Part shown: positions 31,883 through 40,828 of the stretch, piece by piece
Layout: every line of letters begins with the position of its first letter
Position numbering within the stretch: the stretch's first letter is position 1
IMG/VR virus record: IMGVR_UViG_3300021964_000024
Coordinates: 41,815-105,814 of that record
Strand: one strand, 5' to 3'
From: a virus
Length of the DNA: 64,000 bases
The notes under the pieces: model-generated
Told to the model about the DNA's origin: nothing
Database searches by the model: none
What the model saw: only the letters and a program-made list of their open reading frames with translations
Program-made: the position numbers and the translations under genes

Positions 31883-33003
31883 GTGATATACGTATTCAGT
31901 TCGTACTTACCACCACCCATGCCATAGACTTGGACTGCAAGTTTCTTTTTAGGATTGTCCTTGAGTTTCAGTGTGAAACTGTTGGTCTTACCGTCAGAGG
32001 GTTTCTTCGGCCCCATAGCGACTTGACGGTCTACATCATCCATATCAACTTCATGTCCCTTCTTCTTCGCCCATGCATATGCGTGTTGCATTGCCGCAGA
32101 GTAAGTCTTGTGATATAGGTCATACCCAGACGAAGACTTAGAACCCATCTTAGGTGGTTCTTGCTTCTTTGGTGTTGCCCTACGTTGACCACGGTAGTAT
32201 GCTTCACGAATCTGTGAGAGAGGTTTACCGACTTCCTCTTTTACAATTTTGGTCATGACCGCAGCCATGTCACCCAGTGCAAGTGTTGCGTCCTTACCAC
32301 CACGACTGTACAGGAAGTACTTCATGCCGCCTGGCTTACCCTTGGGATACATCTGGATCTTATCCACGTTGTACTTAGCACTACGTGACTTACCTTTTAC
32401 AACAAAGGTAGTAGTAGTCCCTTTACGAATAGATGAGTCATAAGTGATAGTGACTTCATCACCCTTCTTCAACTTATCGAAATCTTTACGAGGCATCGCC
32501 ATTTCACTCAACGTTGATTCTTTCAATTTATAACCCATCTTGTCAAACTTGTCGTGATCTGCAGGAGTATTTACTTTAACGCTTTTACCTGTCTTAGGAT
32601 TATACATCATATGAGGTTCGAAGTCAACACTTTCACCTTTCTCTTTCTTAGAGATTGCGATTGCCGCTTGTTGTGCAGGGGATACTGCTTCGTTCTTACT
32701 TCTAAGTACTGCAGCTACCTGTTTGTGCTTAGACAAACCTTTCTTGATCTTTTCGATTGCCTTGACCGCACCAGTGTAGTTACCACCCGCATATCGTTTA
32801 TCAGATGCAACACCGATTGCCATCTTGATTTCTTTGGGGGTGAAACCCTCCGCAACCTTCTTAGCCTGTGCAGTAGCGATTGCCATTTTCTTATCCATTG
32901 GCATGTCTGGATCGTCTTTCTCAATCGCTTTTGCAATTTCCTCACGCTTCTTTTTCTCAGCGGGAGTAAGGGTCTTTTCTCTTAGGGAATCAAAACTTCT
33001 CAT
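31879..33003 (-). CDS. Large basic internal-head-protein candidate
   Basis: 374 residues, MRSFDSLREKTLTPAEKKKR at the start (LRE cleavage-type site). Repeated phage motifs IAIATAQAKKVAEG-like, AAIAISKKEKGE and DFEPHMMYNPKTGKSVKV, internal LSE/IRE sites, and a C-terminal domain ending GMGGGKYELNTYIT. Highly basic. Composition and start fit a packaged, processed protein (inference). Confidence 0.7.
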   Translation of the reverse strand: MRSFDSLREKTLTPAEKKKREEIAKAIEKDDPDMPMDKKMAIATAQAKKVAEGFTPKEIKMAIGVASDKRYAGGNYTGAVKAIEKIKKGLSKHKQVAAVLRSKNEAVSPAQQAAIAISKKEKGESVDFEPHMMYNPKTGKSVKVNTPADHDKFDKMGYKLKESTLSEMAMPRKDFDKLKKGDEVTITYDSSIRKGTTTTFVVKGKSRSAKYNVDKIQMYPKGKPGGMKYFLYSRGGKDATLALGDMAAVMTKIVKEEVGKPLSQIREAYYRGQRRATPKKQEPPKMGSKSSSGYDLYHKTYSAAMQHAYAWAKKKGHEVDMDDVDRQVAMGPKKPSDGKTNSFTLKLKDNPKKKLAVQVYGMGGGKYELNTYIT

Positions 33004-33278
33004 CTTGGCCTCGGTGGTTGGTATCCTGCTTTCTTCAGAAGGTCTTTTGCTTTTACACGATCATGGTACATGAACTGATACTGCTTACCATTCTTTAAAT
33101 CCTTAACGATGTAACTCTTCGGCCCCATCTTAATGATCTTACCTTCTCTCTTATCACCGTTCTCACTCTTGTAGAAATCAACCTCTCTACCTACACTGAT
33201 AGAGTTCTTGGTTTCAGCACCCATACCTTTAGTTGCGAGAACACGGTAATTCTCTCTTAATTCTTTAAACGTCTTCAT
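33000..33278 (-). CDS. Small protein with capsid-targeting-like start
   Basis: 92 residues: MKTFKELRENYRVLATKG, nearly the T4 CTS pattern (MKTYQEFIAE) with an LRE site. The rest is beta-rich and basic (VGREVDFYKSENGDKREGKI, KIIKMGPKSYIVK), like a small SH3/KOW-type domain. ATGA coupled on both sides. Confidence 0.72.
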   Translation of the reverse strand: MKTFKELRENYRVLATKGMGAETKNSISVGREVDFYKSENGDKREGKIIKMGPKSYIVKDLKNGKQYQFMYHDRVKAKDLLKKAGYQPPRPR

Positions 33279-33547
33279 GCCAGATCCTTGTCGTGATTAA
33301 GGTTACCCTTCTTTTTCTTAACTATAAATGCATTGACTCGTGCCATTCCCCACTGCTGTGGTGTAGTGCCGGGTCTATGCCCTGTTTTCCATGCAGCGAC
33401 TCCACGATTGTATACCTTCTTCAATGTCTCCGGAGAGATACCAGACTTCTTTGCTTTTGCCGCAATGCCATCTGGGCCTTCTTTGACATCAAGAGTATCG
33501 TATAGAGAATAACGCCCCTCTTCCAAATACTTACTAAAACCTATCAT
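33275..33547 (-). CDS. DUF5824-like protein, capsid-targeting-like start
   Basis: 90 residues: MIGFSKYLEEGRYSLYD (LEE site). C-terminal KKSGISPETLKKVYNRGVAA and GHRPGTTPQQWGMARVNAF is a conserved phage domain I associate with DUF5824. Predicted helical, possibly DNA-binding. Confidence 0.75.
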   Translation of the reverse strand: MIGFSKYLEEGRYSLYDTLDVKEGPDGIAAKAKKSGISPETLKKVYNRGVAAWKTGHRPGTTPQQWGMARVNAFIVKKKKGNLNHDKDLA

Positions 33548-35169
33548 TTGGTTGCCCTATTTTTTTGTTTAGCACGAGCGAGTCGTGCACGATCTAATAA
33601 CTTGTCGTGTTTGATCTTATCTGATTCTTTCTCACGTTCGATGTCTGCACGTGCATTCTTAACTGGATCGGTTTCTTCGTTTTTAACCATCTTACCCAGT
33701 GCTCTGACATCTAACTTGAGTCCGTGTTTACGAACCAACTCTGAAGCATAGTACTCAGGGGAGTGTCTGTTGTTGTCCTTCTCCATCTGTTTCTTGATGT
33801 AGTCTGCAACTTGACTATACTGTTTTTTCTGTATAGTTTTAGACATCCATCTCCTTAACATCTGAGGGGTAGTCTCTGCATTGAGACACATCTCAAACGA
33901 GATCTCTAAACCCTCACTGAGTTGTGCGTCAGTGTAGAACCTCTTCAGTTCACGGTTGAGACCAGAGAGCATTGCAGGTTTTAGGAGTTTGAAAATGACA
34001 CCCTTGTCGGTGTTTCCGTCGAACTTCAACACGCCCTTCTTCTCGTATTTCTGGAGAATGTCTACGACCTTATCTTCATCCTTACCCAAGTTGTCCATAC
34101 GGACGTGTACTTCTTTCTCTTTCGCTTCGTTGTACATATCCTTGAACGCCTTCGTGTACTTCGAAGGTTTGGTCTCTGCACTCTTATCGCCAGGCGCAGG
34201 TTTGTACGCAGACGAATCGTCATCGTCTTTCTTACCGTGCTTCTTGAAGTGTGCGTCTCTCTTTGCCTTGGTGGACTTCTTCAGTCCTGCATGATATCGG
34301 GCAGGTTGAGTTCCCTCTCTATCTTTGATATCTGGGTCTTGTTTTTCAACGAGTTCGACTGCATCCAACCATTTGCGTAGTCGAGTGCCATCTGTGCGTT
34401 CGACGATAACGTAATTTGCTCCGAGCACTGAGACTGTAACCAGTTCGTCATTTTCTTTGACAACCACTGTGTCACCGACCTCATACAGTTCCCCCTGTAC
34501 GTATTGTTCTCTTGTTTCTGAAACAGGTTTTAGTGAGATGTGGTTCTTGAATTCGGTAGTCTCTTTGAGACCCATACCAGTACGCACATCATTGAATAGT
34601 TTACGTGCGTCCTTGTTGGACATTGTTTTTGGTACACCCTGAGAGAATGTAACGAAGTCATTCTTAGAGGCGTTCTCACGTTGCTTAGATGCAGACATAC
34701 CTTCTACACCCGCCGCATCTGGATCACGTGCACCCGCAGAGATCACATTGATACTCTTGAAGTTGTAGAATCCGTGACGTGCCTTCTTACCGTTGTACTT
34801 GTTCAGGAGAACTTCAAACTCACGGATGCGATCTTCACCCACAACCATGTTGACCTTGGTGTAACCTGCATTGTAAAGTTTGTTTGCAACGTCGAATACA
34901 TTGCGACAGTCCTTATCCATAATCACTTGACGTGCATGTTTTGGAAACATTTTACGCACGTGCTTGATCTTATCTGAGTAGGACAGAGGATCTTTCTTAG
35001 GATTAGATACCTGAGATAAGTATACCTTGTAGTCTGACTTACCTGACTTAGATGCAAGAGTGTCCATAACCTTACCATGTCCTATGGTAGGTGGGTTCAT
35101 ACGTCCGAAGGTAAAGTAGACTTCTCTCTCTTCTTCTAGTAGGTACTGCGAGAAATTCTTAATCGGCAC
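33544..35169 (-). CDS. Nucleotidyltransferase-domain head protein candidate (NMNAT-like)
   Basis: 541 residues from GTG 35169 (SD AAGGGAAG), giving MPIKNFSQYLLEEEREVYF. Residues 13-150 resemble a cytidylyltransferase/NMN adenylyltransferase fold: FGRMNPPTIGHGKVM has the TxGH loop, VNMVVGEDRIREF and GMSASKQREN mimic the ISxTxxR end. The C-terminal half carries a phage motif PARYHAGLKKSTKAKRDAHF and basic helices. CTS-like start with LLE site suggests packaging. Confidence 0.75.
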   Translation of the reverse strand: MPIKNFSQYLLEEEREVYFTFGRMNPPTIGHGKVMDTLASKSGKSDYKVYLSQVSNPKKDPLSYSDKIKHVRKMFPKHARQVIMDKDCRNVFDVANKLYNAGYTKVNMVVGEDRIREFEVLLNKYNGKKARHGFYNFKSINVISAGARDPDAAGVEGMSASKQRENASKNDFVTFSQGVPKTMSNKDARKLFNDVRTGMGLKETTEFKNHISLKPVSETREQYVQGELYEVGDTVVVKENDELVTVSVLGANYVIVERTDGTRLRKWLDAVELVEKQDPDIKDREGTQPARYHAGLKKSTKAKRDAHFKKHGKKDDDDSSAYKPAPGDKSAETKPSKYTKAFKDMYNEAKEKEVHVRMDNLGKDEDKVVDILQKYEKKGVLKFDGNTDKGVIFKLLKPAMLSGLNRELKRFYTDAQLSEGLEISFEMCLNAETTPQMLRRWMSKTIQKKQYSQVADYIKKQMEKDNNRHSPEYYASELVRKHGLKLDVRALGKMVKNEETDPVKNARADIEREKESDKIKHDKLLDRARLARAKQKNRATK

Positions 35170-35539
35170 TCTGACTTCCCTTCTTCTTTCTTGCAAGTTC
35201 TGCTTTGCGAACTTGTGGAATCATCTTACGTGCTAACTTGTCGATAACCGCTTTCTTCTTATCCAGTTGTTTCTCTATGTTCTGTCTACGAGACATAGAG
35301 AGTTCTGCCTTAGGAATGTCTTTGGTTATCTTCTTGAGTAATACTTCACGTGCAGCTTTACGTGCACGTTTCTTGAGAACGTCTAGACTAGCAATTTTCT
35401 TTGCCGCTCTCTTTCTACCGATAGCGATCTTTGCTTTGTTCTTTTTGAATGCACGTGAGCGAGCCATGCGTTGTTGCATGGACAATGCCTCGTCGGGAGA
35501 CTCGCTAAATTGTTTGAATCGTAACGGACTATCCGCCAT
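35159..35539 (-). CDS. Highly basic conserved T4-like protein
   Basis: 126 residues: MADSPLRFKQFSESPDEALS, then about 100 residues almost half Lys/Arg (AFKKNKAKIAIGRKRAAKKI). Such proteins recur in marine T4-like phages beside head genes and may neutralise packaged DNA (inference). LRFKQFSE is loosely like the capsid-targeting motif. Confidence 0.75.
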   Translation of the reverse strand: MADSPLRFKQFSESPDEALSMQQRMARSRAFKKNKAKIAIGRKRAAKKIASLDVLKKRARKAAREVLLKKITKDIPKAELSMSRRQNIEKQLDKKKAVIDKLARKMIPQVRKAELARKKKGSQSAD

Positions 35540-35541
35540 TT

Positions 35542-36762
35542 TTAATTCCTCGTAGGTTTATCCCATCCTTTAAGTATATCTGGTGAAAAGTTGTTGTATG
35601 AAAATTCCATACGATCAACAAGTTTCACTGCATCACCACCAAGTATATCGATTGCAACGTAACCCTCTTCTCCGGTTACCTTATACCCTTGATTTGTTTT
35701 GACAAAAGTATCAATCTTCTTCAAACTGTTAAGTTTATTTATAAGTTTTAGTTTCGCAAGTATGATGACTTTTTGCAATTCAATCATTTTTATTAGACTC
35801 GCCTTGTTCGTAGGTGAGAAGAATACCATGATTGCATCTAATTTGTCCTGTTGTGTTTTCTTTCCTCTTGCGGTGCTTCGTGCATTGATTTGCTTCTGAT
35901 ACTTCTGCTTAATCCAACGGATAAGTCCCGCAACATGTCTTCTTGAATCGGGGATAACTGTTCCCGCACGTACATACGTGTTGTAGTATTGTTCGATAAG
36001 TTTTGCGAGATCTTCGTTCGCTTCGAGCGTCCTAAGAGTCGTTCCCGAAATTTGGTTAAACAACTTACCGGCTTGCGATAGATACCCATTGACCTCTTCT
36101 GTCTCCTCTTGCGTCATGGTTGCTTTAGTCGCATCCGTCAACATGGCATCCTGAGACCAAACATTACTTGATTTTTTGAATCCTTTTACGTTTACACCAT
36201 ACGATGCTTTCATGTTTTCGAATGTAGTACCGTTATATGTAGTATGCCACACTATACCGATTTTTGCAGATCGTATCTCTGCAGCGGCATCATAGGGTAC
36301 TGCATATGCGATTGTGTTGGGGTGAAATACTGTGTACTTCTCTTTGTCTATTGTTTTGGTTTCAAGGTCATCTGAACTGAACAGGAAGTCTCCCTGTATC
36401 ACACCCTTGATACCTAGATCTGGTAGATACTGCAAAGCAGCTTTCATCTTAGATGCAAGATCACCAGACATATCTGCATCGATCTCTGCATTAGTCTTAT
36501 AGACCTTTGGGTTCTTTGCAAAGATACCTTTCTTCGCCACAAAGAACTCACCGTCTCGTGGATCTTCACCACAGAAAATTGCAGGTGCACCATCCCACTT
36601 AACAGAAACTCTTCCGTCCTTTTTACCAGATAACATATCACGCAGTTCACGTAGTGCATTGATTGCTTGACGTGTACCGTTCACACCACCATAGAGAACC
36701 TTGTCCTCAATATGGGTCATGTGGGTGTTCTTCTGTTCTGTGATAAACTCTGCGAAATTCAT
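35542..36762 (-). CDS. DUF6267-like, ligase-type nucleotidyltransferase candidate with CTS-like start
   Basis: 406 residues: MNFAEFITEQKN (ITE cleavage-type site). GRVSVKWDGAPAIFCGEDP has KxDG as in the lysine-adenylation motif I of DNA/RNA ligases; EFFVAKKGIF and GVIQGDFLFSSDD could be motifs III/IV. Later motifs are unclear, so catalytic competence is open. Likely virion-packaged by context. Confidence 0.7.
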   Translation of the reverse strand: MNFAEFITEQKNTHMTHIEDKVLYGGVNGTRQAINALRELRDMLSGKKDGRVSVKWDGAPAIFCGEDPRDGEFFVAKKGIFAKNPKVYKTNAEIDADMSGDLASKMKAALQYLPDLGIKGVIQGDFLFSSDDLETKTIDKEKYTVFHPNTIAYAVPYDAAAEIRSAKIGIVWHTTYNGTTFENMKASYGVNVKGFKKSSNVWSQDAMLTDATKATMTQEETEEVNGYLSQAGKLFNQISGTTLRTLEANEDLAKLIEQYYNTYVRAGTVIPDSRRHVAGLIRWIKQKYQKQINARSTARGKKTQQDKLDAIMVFFSPTNKASLIKMIELQKVIILAKLKLINKLNSLKKIDTFVKTNQGYKVTGEEGYVAIDILGGDAVKLVDRMEFSYNNFSPDILKGWDKPTRN

Positions 36763-37472
36763 AGTTTGACCAGTATACCTTCTGCAAAGACGGAACCAAA
36801 CGTTGAACCGGACAAAGAACGCAACTGCATCTCAATGTCCGTCTTCTCATCATACTTGAACGGTGCTTGTCTCACGATATTCATGTTCTCAAAGAAAGTT
36901 GTATCTGCGACTCTCAACTGTCTTCCATTTGAAGCCGTCAAAAAGTTTCTGAATCGAGCCGCTTTACCACCGTTCGCATCTGTACAGAATGCATCGATAC
37001 GAGTCAAAAAGAAACAGTGTCCTGCTGGCACCGTGTATACCGATTTTTGATCTCTACCAGTCCCCGCAAGAATCTTTGCGTATGTGGTTCCGCCATTAGA
37101 GACGGTGATATCACCAACTGCATTTCCGACTGTGATCACCGCATCATTGATTCGATAGAAAGAGTTTGTCGTTGTGACGGTAGTTGTACCGTTTACGGCA
37201 ACCACTTCACTGATAGGATTGCAATCCCCGTCTAGTCCTAGAAGTAGGAGAGATATCCCAGTATCCCCCGCATCAGAACTAACCACAGACATGGTTACTG
37301 CCGAAGATGGGAACGCATAGTTTGATGCCTCTTCCCAAGGGGTTCGAAACTCTGAGGTAACGATATTATCCGTACCGCCTGTGGTTCCGAAGATGTTACG
37401 CACCGAAGTGTTGACTACCAACTCCCGTGCGATATTTAATTGGACATCATCTATATAGTGTGATATGGCCAT
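36759..37472 (-). CDS. Virion structural protein
   Basis: 237 residues, beta-rich and Thr/Gly/Ser-rich: ARELVVNTSVRNIFGTTGGT, VVAVNGTTTVTTTNSFYRIN, VITVGNAVGDITVSNGGTT. The repeated TTxVTTTNSxxRIN pattern is one I recall from structural proteins of cyanophage-type myoviruses (tail/fibre decoration). Between two CTS-like genes. Confidence 0.8.
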   Translation of the reverse strand: MAISHYIDDVQLNIARELVVNTSVRNIFGTTGGTDNIVTSEFRTPWEEASNYAFPSSAVTMSVVSSDAGDTGISLLLLGLDGDCNPISEVVAVNGTTTVTTTNSFYRINDAVITVGNAVGDITVSNGGTTYAKILAGTGRDQKSVYTVPAGHCFFLTRIDAFCTDANGGKAARFRNFLTASNGRQLRVADTTFFENMNIVRQAPFKYDEKTDIEMQLRSLSGSTFGSVFAEGILVKL

Positions 37473-37473
37473 G

Positions 37474-38781
37474 TTACATTACCTTTAAGTGGACGGCAGA
37501 ATCTGCTGATTCTGATTTGGCAACCCTGTACAACAGGGTCATTAGTTGTTGCTCTCTACCTTTTACCATAGTGAACATAGTTGTCACGTAGTACTTAGAG
37601 ACTAACCAGTTAGAATCTTTGTTCTTTAGTTTAGTGCCAAATGTTTGACGGTCAACAGGGTTGTCAATCGCACCAGTATAGAATCCATAGAACTTATCAA
37701 GGAACGCTTCCCTGTCACTACGGATCTCTGCTTCAATTGTTTTACGAACCTCAAGACGATTACGAGTAGTCGCATACAATGCGGCATCAATACCACCCTG
37801 AGATACCTTACCATGCTTTGCCTTCTTACCAATGATCTCACACTGGAACGTAGGGAAGGTACGGAATTGAATCTCAAGACCGCCCTGACCAAACAAGTAT
37901 CCGTCCTTTGACTTAAAGAAGTCATTACGCTTGTTGTAGGACACAGCACGGAAGACAGGTGGTTTAAATGGTTTCTTGTAGTTGACCTGAGATATTCTAG
38001 GTTTACCACTAGCAGCTTTCTTCAGTGAGATACCAAGAATGTCACGTGCTGCATATGCCTTGAGTAATTCTTGATTGAGTGCTTTGATGGATCCTGCACC
38101 CTCAATATCATACGCACCCTCTTTACCAGATTTGACCATCCAGATGTCTGCAGGTGTCCACTTATTAACGTCTTGGAATAATTTCTCTGCACGGTTCAAC
38201 TCTTTGAACTTGTTTTCCAAAGCAGTGACCCAAGGTGATCCACGATGGAAACTATATGTTCCCTGTTTCTTTAGAACCTTATATAAGGTACGTGCGACAT
38301 CAATAGATGATGCAATCCATTTTTCATCTCTTAACATCACTTCATCTGCAGTTGCATCGACGTGAACTTTAGCGTATGCGTTCTGGATTGCTTCGGGTGT
38401 GAACTGAGTTGTGGGATCGTCCCACACTGCTTGAAGGTAAACACACTGTGCAGACTCAGTTGCTTTAGTGTTGTCAGATCCACCACCGGATCCACGACCA
38501 CCACCAAACTCTTTGGTCTTTGCTAGTTTACCAAATGAAATTTTGTTCCCTGCATTGTCTTCTAGACCAATGCTGTTTGCAGTTTTACTGTCTTTTGCCT
38601 TGAGTGCTTTTTCAATCTCTGCGTTATACTTCAGGACAACCGTACCACCGGCTGATAACTCAAACGGTTCATTACCCTTGTACTTTCTCAAGAACAATTC
38701 TAGTCGGAACGCCCTGTCATCACGAGTGATCTCACCAAATGTGAGATTACCTTCTGACAGAAAGCTAGAAAATTTTAACAT
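37474..38781 (-). CDS. Large head-protein candidate with CTS-like start
   Basis: 435 residues: MLKFSSFLSEGNLTFGEI (LSE site). A Gly/Ser linker (GGGRGSGGGSDNT) separates an N-terminal domain from a region QCVYLQAVWDDPTTQF and further alpha/beta sequence. No catalytic motif I can name. Preceded by late promoter 38824-38831 and SD GGAGACC. Confidence 0.75.
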   Translation of the reverse strand: MLKFSSFLSEGNLTFGEITRDDRAFRLELFLRKYKGNEPFELSAGGTVVLKYNAEIEKALKAKDSKTANSIGLEDNAGNKISFGKLAKTKEFGGGRGSGGGSDNTKATESAQCVYLQAVWDDPTTQFTPEAIQNAYAKVHVDATADEVMLRDEKWIASSIDVARTLYKVLKKQGTYSFHRGSPWVTALENKFKELNRAEKLFQDVNKWTPADIWMVKSGKEGAYDIEGAGSIKALNQELLKAYAARDILGISLKKAASGKPRISQVNYKKPFKPPVFRAVSYNKRNDFFKSKDGYLFGQGGLEIQFRTFPTFQCEIIGKKAKHGKVSQGGIDAALYATTRNRLEVRKTIEAEIRSDREAFLDKFYGFYTGAIDNPVDRQTFGTKLKNKDSNWLVSKYYVTTMFTMVKGREQQLMTLLYRVAKSESADSAVHLKVM

Positions 38782-38823
38782 TAATCGGTCTCCGTTTCTT
38801 TACTGTTGCCCACAGTATACCAC

Positions 38824-38831
38824 TATTTATA
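38824..38831 (-). promoter_or_regulatory. T4-type late promoter
   Basis: Minus strand TATAAATA, 43 bases before ATG 38781. Located within the 3' end of the exonuclease gene; marks the switch from replication genes to head genes. Confidence 0.6.
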
Positions 38832-39501
38832 AGAAAAGAGAACCCGAATTTTCCTCATTATACTGTGCAATTGTTTCTTTTAATGGACGTACCCAGTTAT
38901 CACGATGTTCGATAAAGATCTGTGGTTCATGATTATCCACTGAGATTATCGTTACAAGTTGTGTGATGGGCTGCCCGGTTCTCTCTTCCCACATAATTGC
39001 ATATGCGGATTCTTGCATGAAATAATTTTTGATCCAGTCGAGTCGTTTAGGTTTGAGGGATGTTTTAAAATCAATGATAGAAAGTTTCCCGTCAAACTCA
39101 GCAACACAATCAACCCTACCTGCAACCCCCAAGTGGTTACTATAGAGTGGTGCTTCCTGTGCGAATACTCTGCCAATACGATCATCCAAAATGGGACGGA
39201 TAGCAATAAAACTGTCAATAATATCTGGAGTATATCCATTACGATAATCCTCATCGTTGTTGATGTACTTTTCAATGATCTCGTGTACCCTTGTACCACG
39301 GGATGATGCACGATGAGAAATTTTATTTGCTTCTGCCTCACCCACACGTTTACGCCATGCAGCAATGGAGTCACGAGACAGTATTGAAAGTACTGTGGTT
39401 ATAGAAGGAAGGTTTACGCCTTCCGGTGTTTTGTATTTACGACCAGAGTCGGTAGTGACCGACTCCATCTCATTTAGTTCTGTTAAAACATGTTCAAACA
39501 T
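38827..39501 (-). CDS. PD-(D/E)XK exonuclease (RecB/Cas4-like)
   Basis: 224 residues from ATG 39501. SRGTRVHEIIEKYI (His), VAGRVDCVAEFDG (Asp), LSIIDFKTSLKPK (D-x-K) and MQESAYAIMWEER (QxxxY) are motifs I-IV of the RecB-nuclease fold. Cyanophage-type genomes carry a similar exonuclease. Likely processes DNA ends in recombination or host DNA degradation. Confidence 0.85.
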   Translation of the reverse strand: MFEHVLTELNEMESVTTDSGRKYKTPEGVNLPSITTVLSILSRDSIAAWRKRVGEAEANKISHRASSRGTRVHEIIEKYINNDEDYRNGYTPDIIDSFIAIRPILDDRIGRVFAQEAPLYSNHLGVAGRVDCVAEFDGKLSIIDFKTSLKPKRLDWIKNYFMQESAYAIMWEERTGQPITQLVTIISVDNHEPQIFIEHRDNWVRPLKETIAQYNEENSGSLFL

Positions 39502-39760
39502 TAGATAATTTTTCCATTTGTTTACGTGCGTAGTCCCCAAGTTCTTCTAGTGTTCGCACGAACTCTTCGACCTCATCAAGGTGTCTCTCAGGGATCTTTC
39601 CATTAATAGTATACGACGATAGTTCTAGATCCACAAGTTCTTTGTATGGAGTGTGACCCTCATAGACAGGTTCACATGCGTCTCCAATATAGAGACTAGT
39701 AAAAACACCCTCTTCATCAAACCAAGGTGTCACTTCAACCATCAATTTAGTTGTTGTCAT
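39494..39760 (-). CDS. Hypothetical protein, 88 aa
   Basis: MTTTKLMVEVTPWFDEEGVF at the start, acidic, beta strands then a C-terminal helix (VEEFVRTLEELGDYARKQM). Overlaps the exonuclease start by 8 bases. No family. Confidence 0.65.
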   Translation of the reverse strand: MTTTKLMVEVTPWFDEEGVFTSLYIGDACEPVYEGHTPYKELVDLELSSYTINGKIPERHLDEVEEFVRTLEELGDYARKQMEKLSNV

Positions 39761-39766
39761 TTTTAA

Positions 39767-40126
39767 TTATCCAAAAAAATATCGTATCAGTCCCGAAAAC
39801 AACAGGACTCCCATTACACCGTTCAAAAGAATAAGTGCTCTATCCTTCCATATATAGGAAACTATAAACCAACCAATTGCACCTAACCAAGAGAACATCA
39901 AATCATAAACTTGCAGTTCCGGAATCCCACTGGATCGGATTGTCACTGCAGACAAAACGCAGACAGTAGATGCCCACTTTATGTACCAGTCAAGTCCACC
40001 CTTTGGAGTTGCAGATTTATAAATTCTCTTTGAGTTCGCAAGTTCTTCTTCGCTGAACTGTTGTTCTTCTTGAACTCTTTTTTGTTCCATAAGTTTCCTC
40101 AGTTTTACATTCTTCATTGTTGTCAT
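39767..40126 (-). CDS. Small membrane protein (DUF6552-like)
   Basis: 119 residues from ATG 40126 (SD GGGAG, ATGA overlap). Cytoplasmic charged coiled segment (MEQKRVQEEQQFSEEEL), then GLDWYIKWASTVCVLSAVTI and two further hydrophobic segments (LMFSWLGAIGWFIVSYIW, LILLNGVMGVLLFSGLI). Resembles conserved membrane proteins of T4-like marine phages. Confidence 0.75.
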   Translation of the reverse strand: MTTMKNVKLRKLMEQKRVQEEQQFSEEELANSKRIYKSATPKGGLDWYIKWASTVCVLSAVTIRSSGIPELQVYDLMFSWLGAIGWFIVSYIWKDRALILLNGVMGVLLFSGLIRYFFG

Positions 40127-40764
40127 AATTTCTCCCGCATCGCTGCCATGCGAACACGTGCCGCATTCCATTGGTCAAACGTTTGCGGTTTACGTGCCTC
40201 ACCACAGGCAAGCTTTCGTTTCTTAAATTCTTCCTTGAGTGCTTTCGCACAATCACGTCCAAGGAATCGTGACACCAGTGATAACAGATCCTTACGGAAG
40301 GATCGACCATGGTGCATATTACCCAGACAGTGAGTCAGTTCATGGATTAGAGTATACGCATCCAAACCAACCTTAGTATCTAGGGTCACACTACGACCAT
40401 TCGACCAACCCGCAGTACCACGACCACTCGACTTCAACTTTGCGTTGACTTCAGGAGACGCATTGAAGATACGAGTCACATCACCGTTGATAGACTCAGA
40501 CCAGATCTTCTGCCAAGTCTTTGACTTGTAGATCTTCTTGGCGTACTTCTGTGCCTCTTTGATATCCTTGAACTTAGGGATCTGACCAGAACACTTGGAC
40601 TGGAATGCCCACTCTGCACTGTAACACTTACTACGTTCAGAGTCTTGACCACGTGCACCCTTGTTCTGTTTCTTGGCATGTTTCCGGAGATACTCATTGT
40701 AGTAGTGTTCCGGAGTGCCATGGTAGGGACGGTCAATACGATATGATTCATAGATATTGGTCAT
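40123..40764 (-). CDS. HExxH metallopeptidase-like protein
   Basis: 213 residues. HELTHCLGNMHHGRSF contains HExxH and a downstream His that could complete zinc binding (HExxHxxxxxxH type). Basic N-terminus (RKHAKKQNKGARG). Early promoter at 40797-40825. Predicted cytoplasmic; target unknown. Confidence 0.75.
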   Translation of the reverse strand: MTNIYESYRIDRPYHGTPEHYYNEYLRKHAKKQNKGARGQDSERSKCYSAEWAFQSKCSGQIPKFKDIKEAQKYAKKIYKSKTWQKIWSESINGDVTRIFNASPEVNAKLKSSGRGTAGWSNGRSVTLDTKVGLDAYTLIHELTHCLGNMHHGRSFRKDLLSLVSRFLGRDCAKALKEEFKKRKLACGEARKPQTFDQWNAARVRMAAMREKL

Positions 40765-40796
40765 AACAAATCCTTATTTCTCTCACTTACATGCAC

Positions 40797-40825
40797 ATTA
40801 TCTCATATTCGAAACAAGAAGTCAA
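40797..40825 (-). promoter_or_regulatory. Sigma-70 early promoter
   Basis: Minus strand TTGACT (40820-40825), 17-base spacer, GATAAT (40797-40802). Member of the repeated promoter family, with one -35 mismatch. Confidence 0.8.
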
Positions 40826-40828
40826 GCT

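Noticed and set aside
35737-35744. TATAAATA on the minus strand inside the DUF6267-like gene
   Set aside because: About 200 bases before the next gene start and within coding sequence; not counted as a late promoter.
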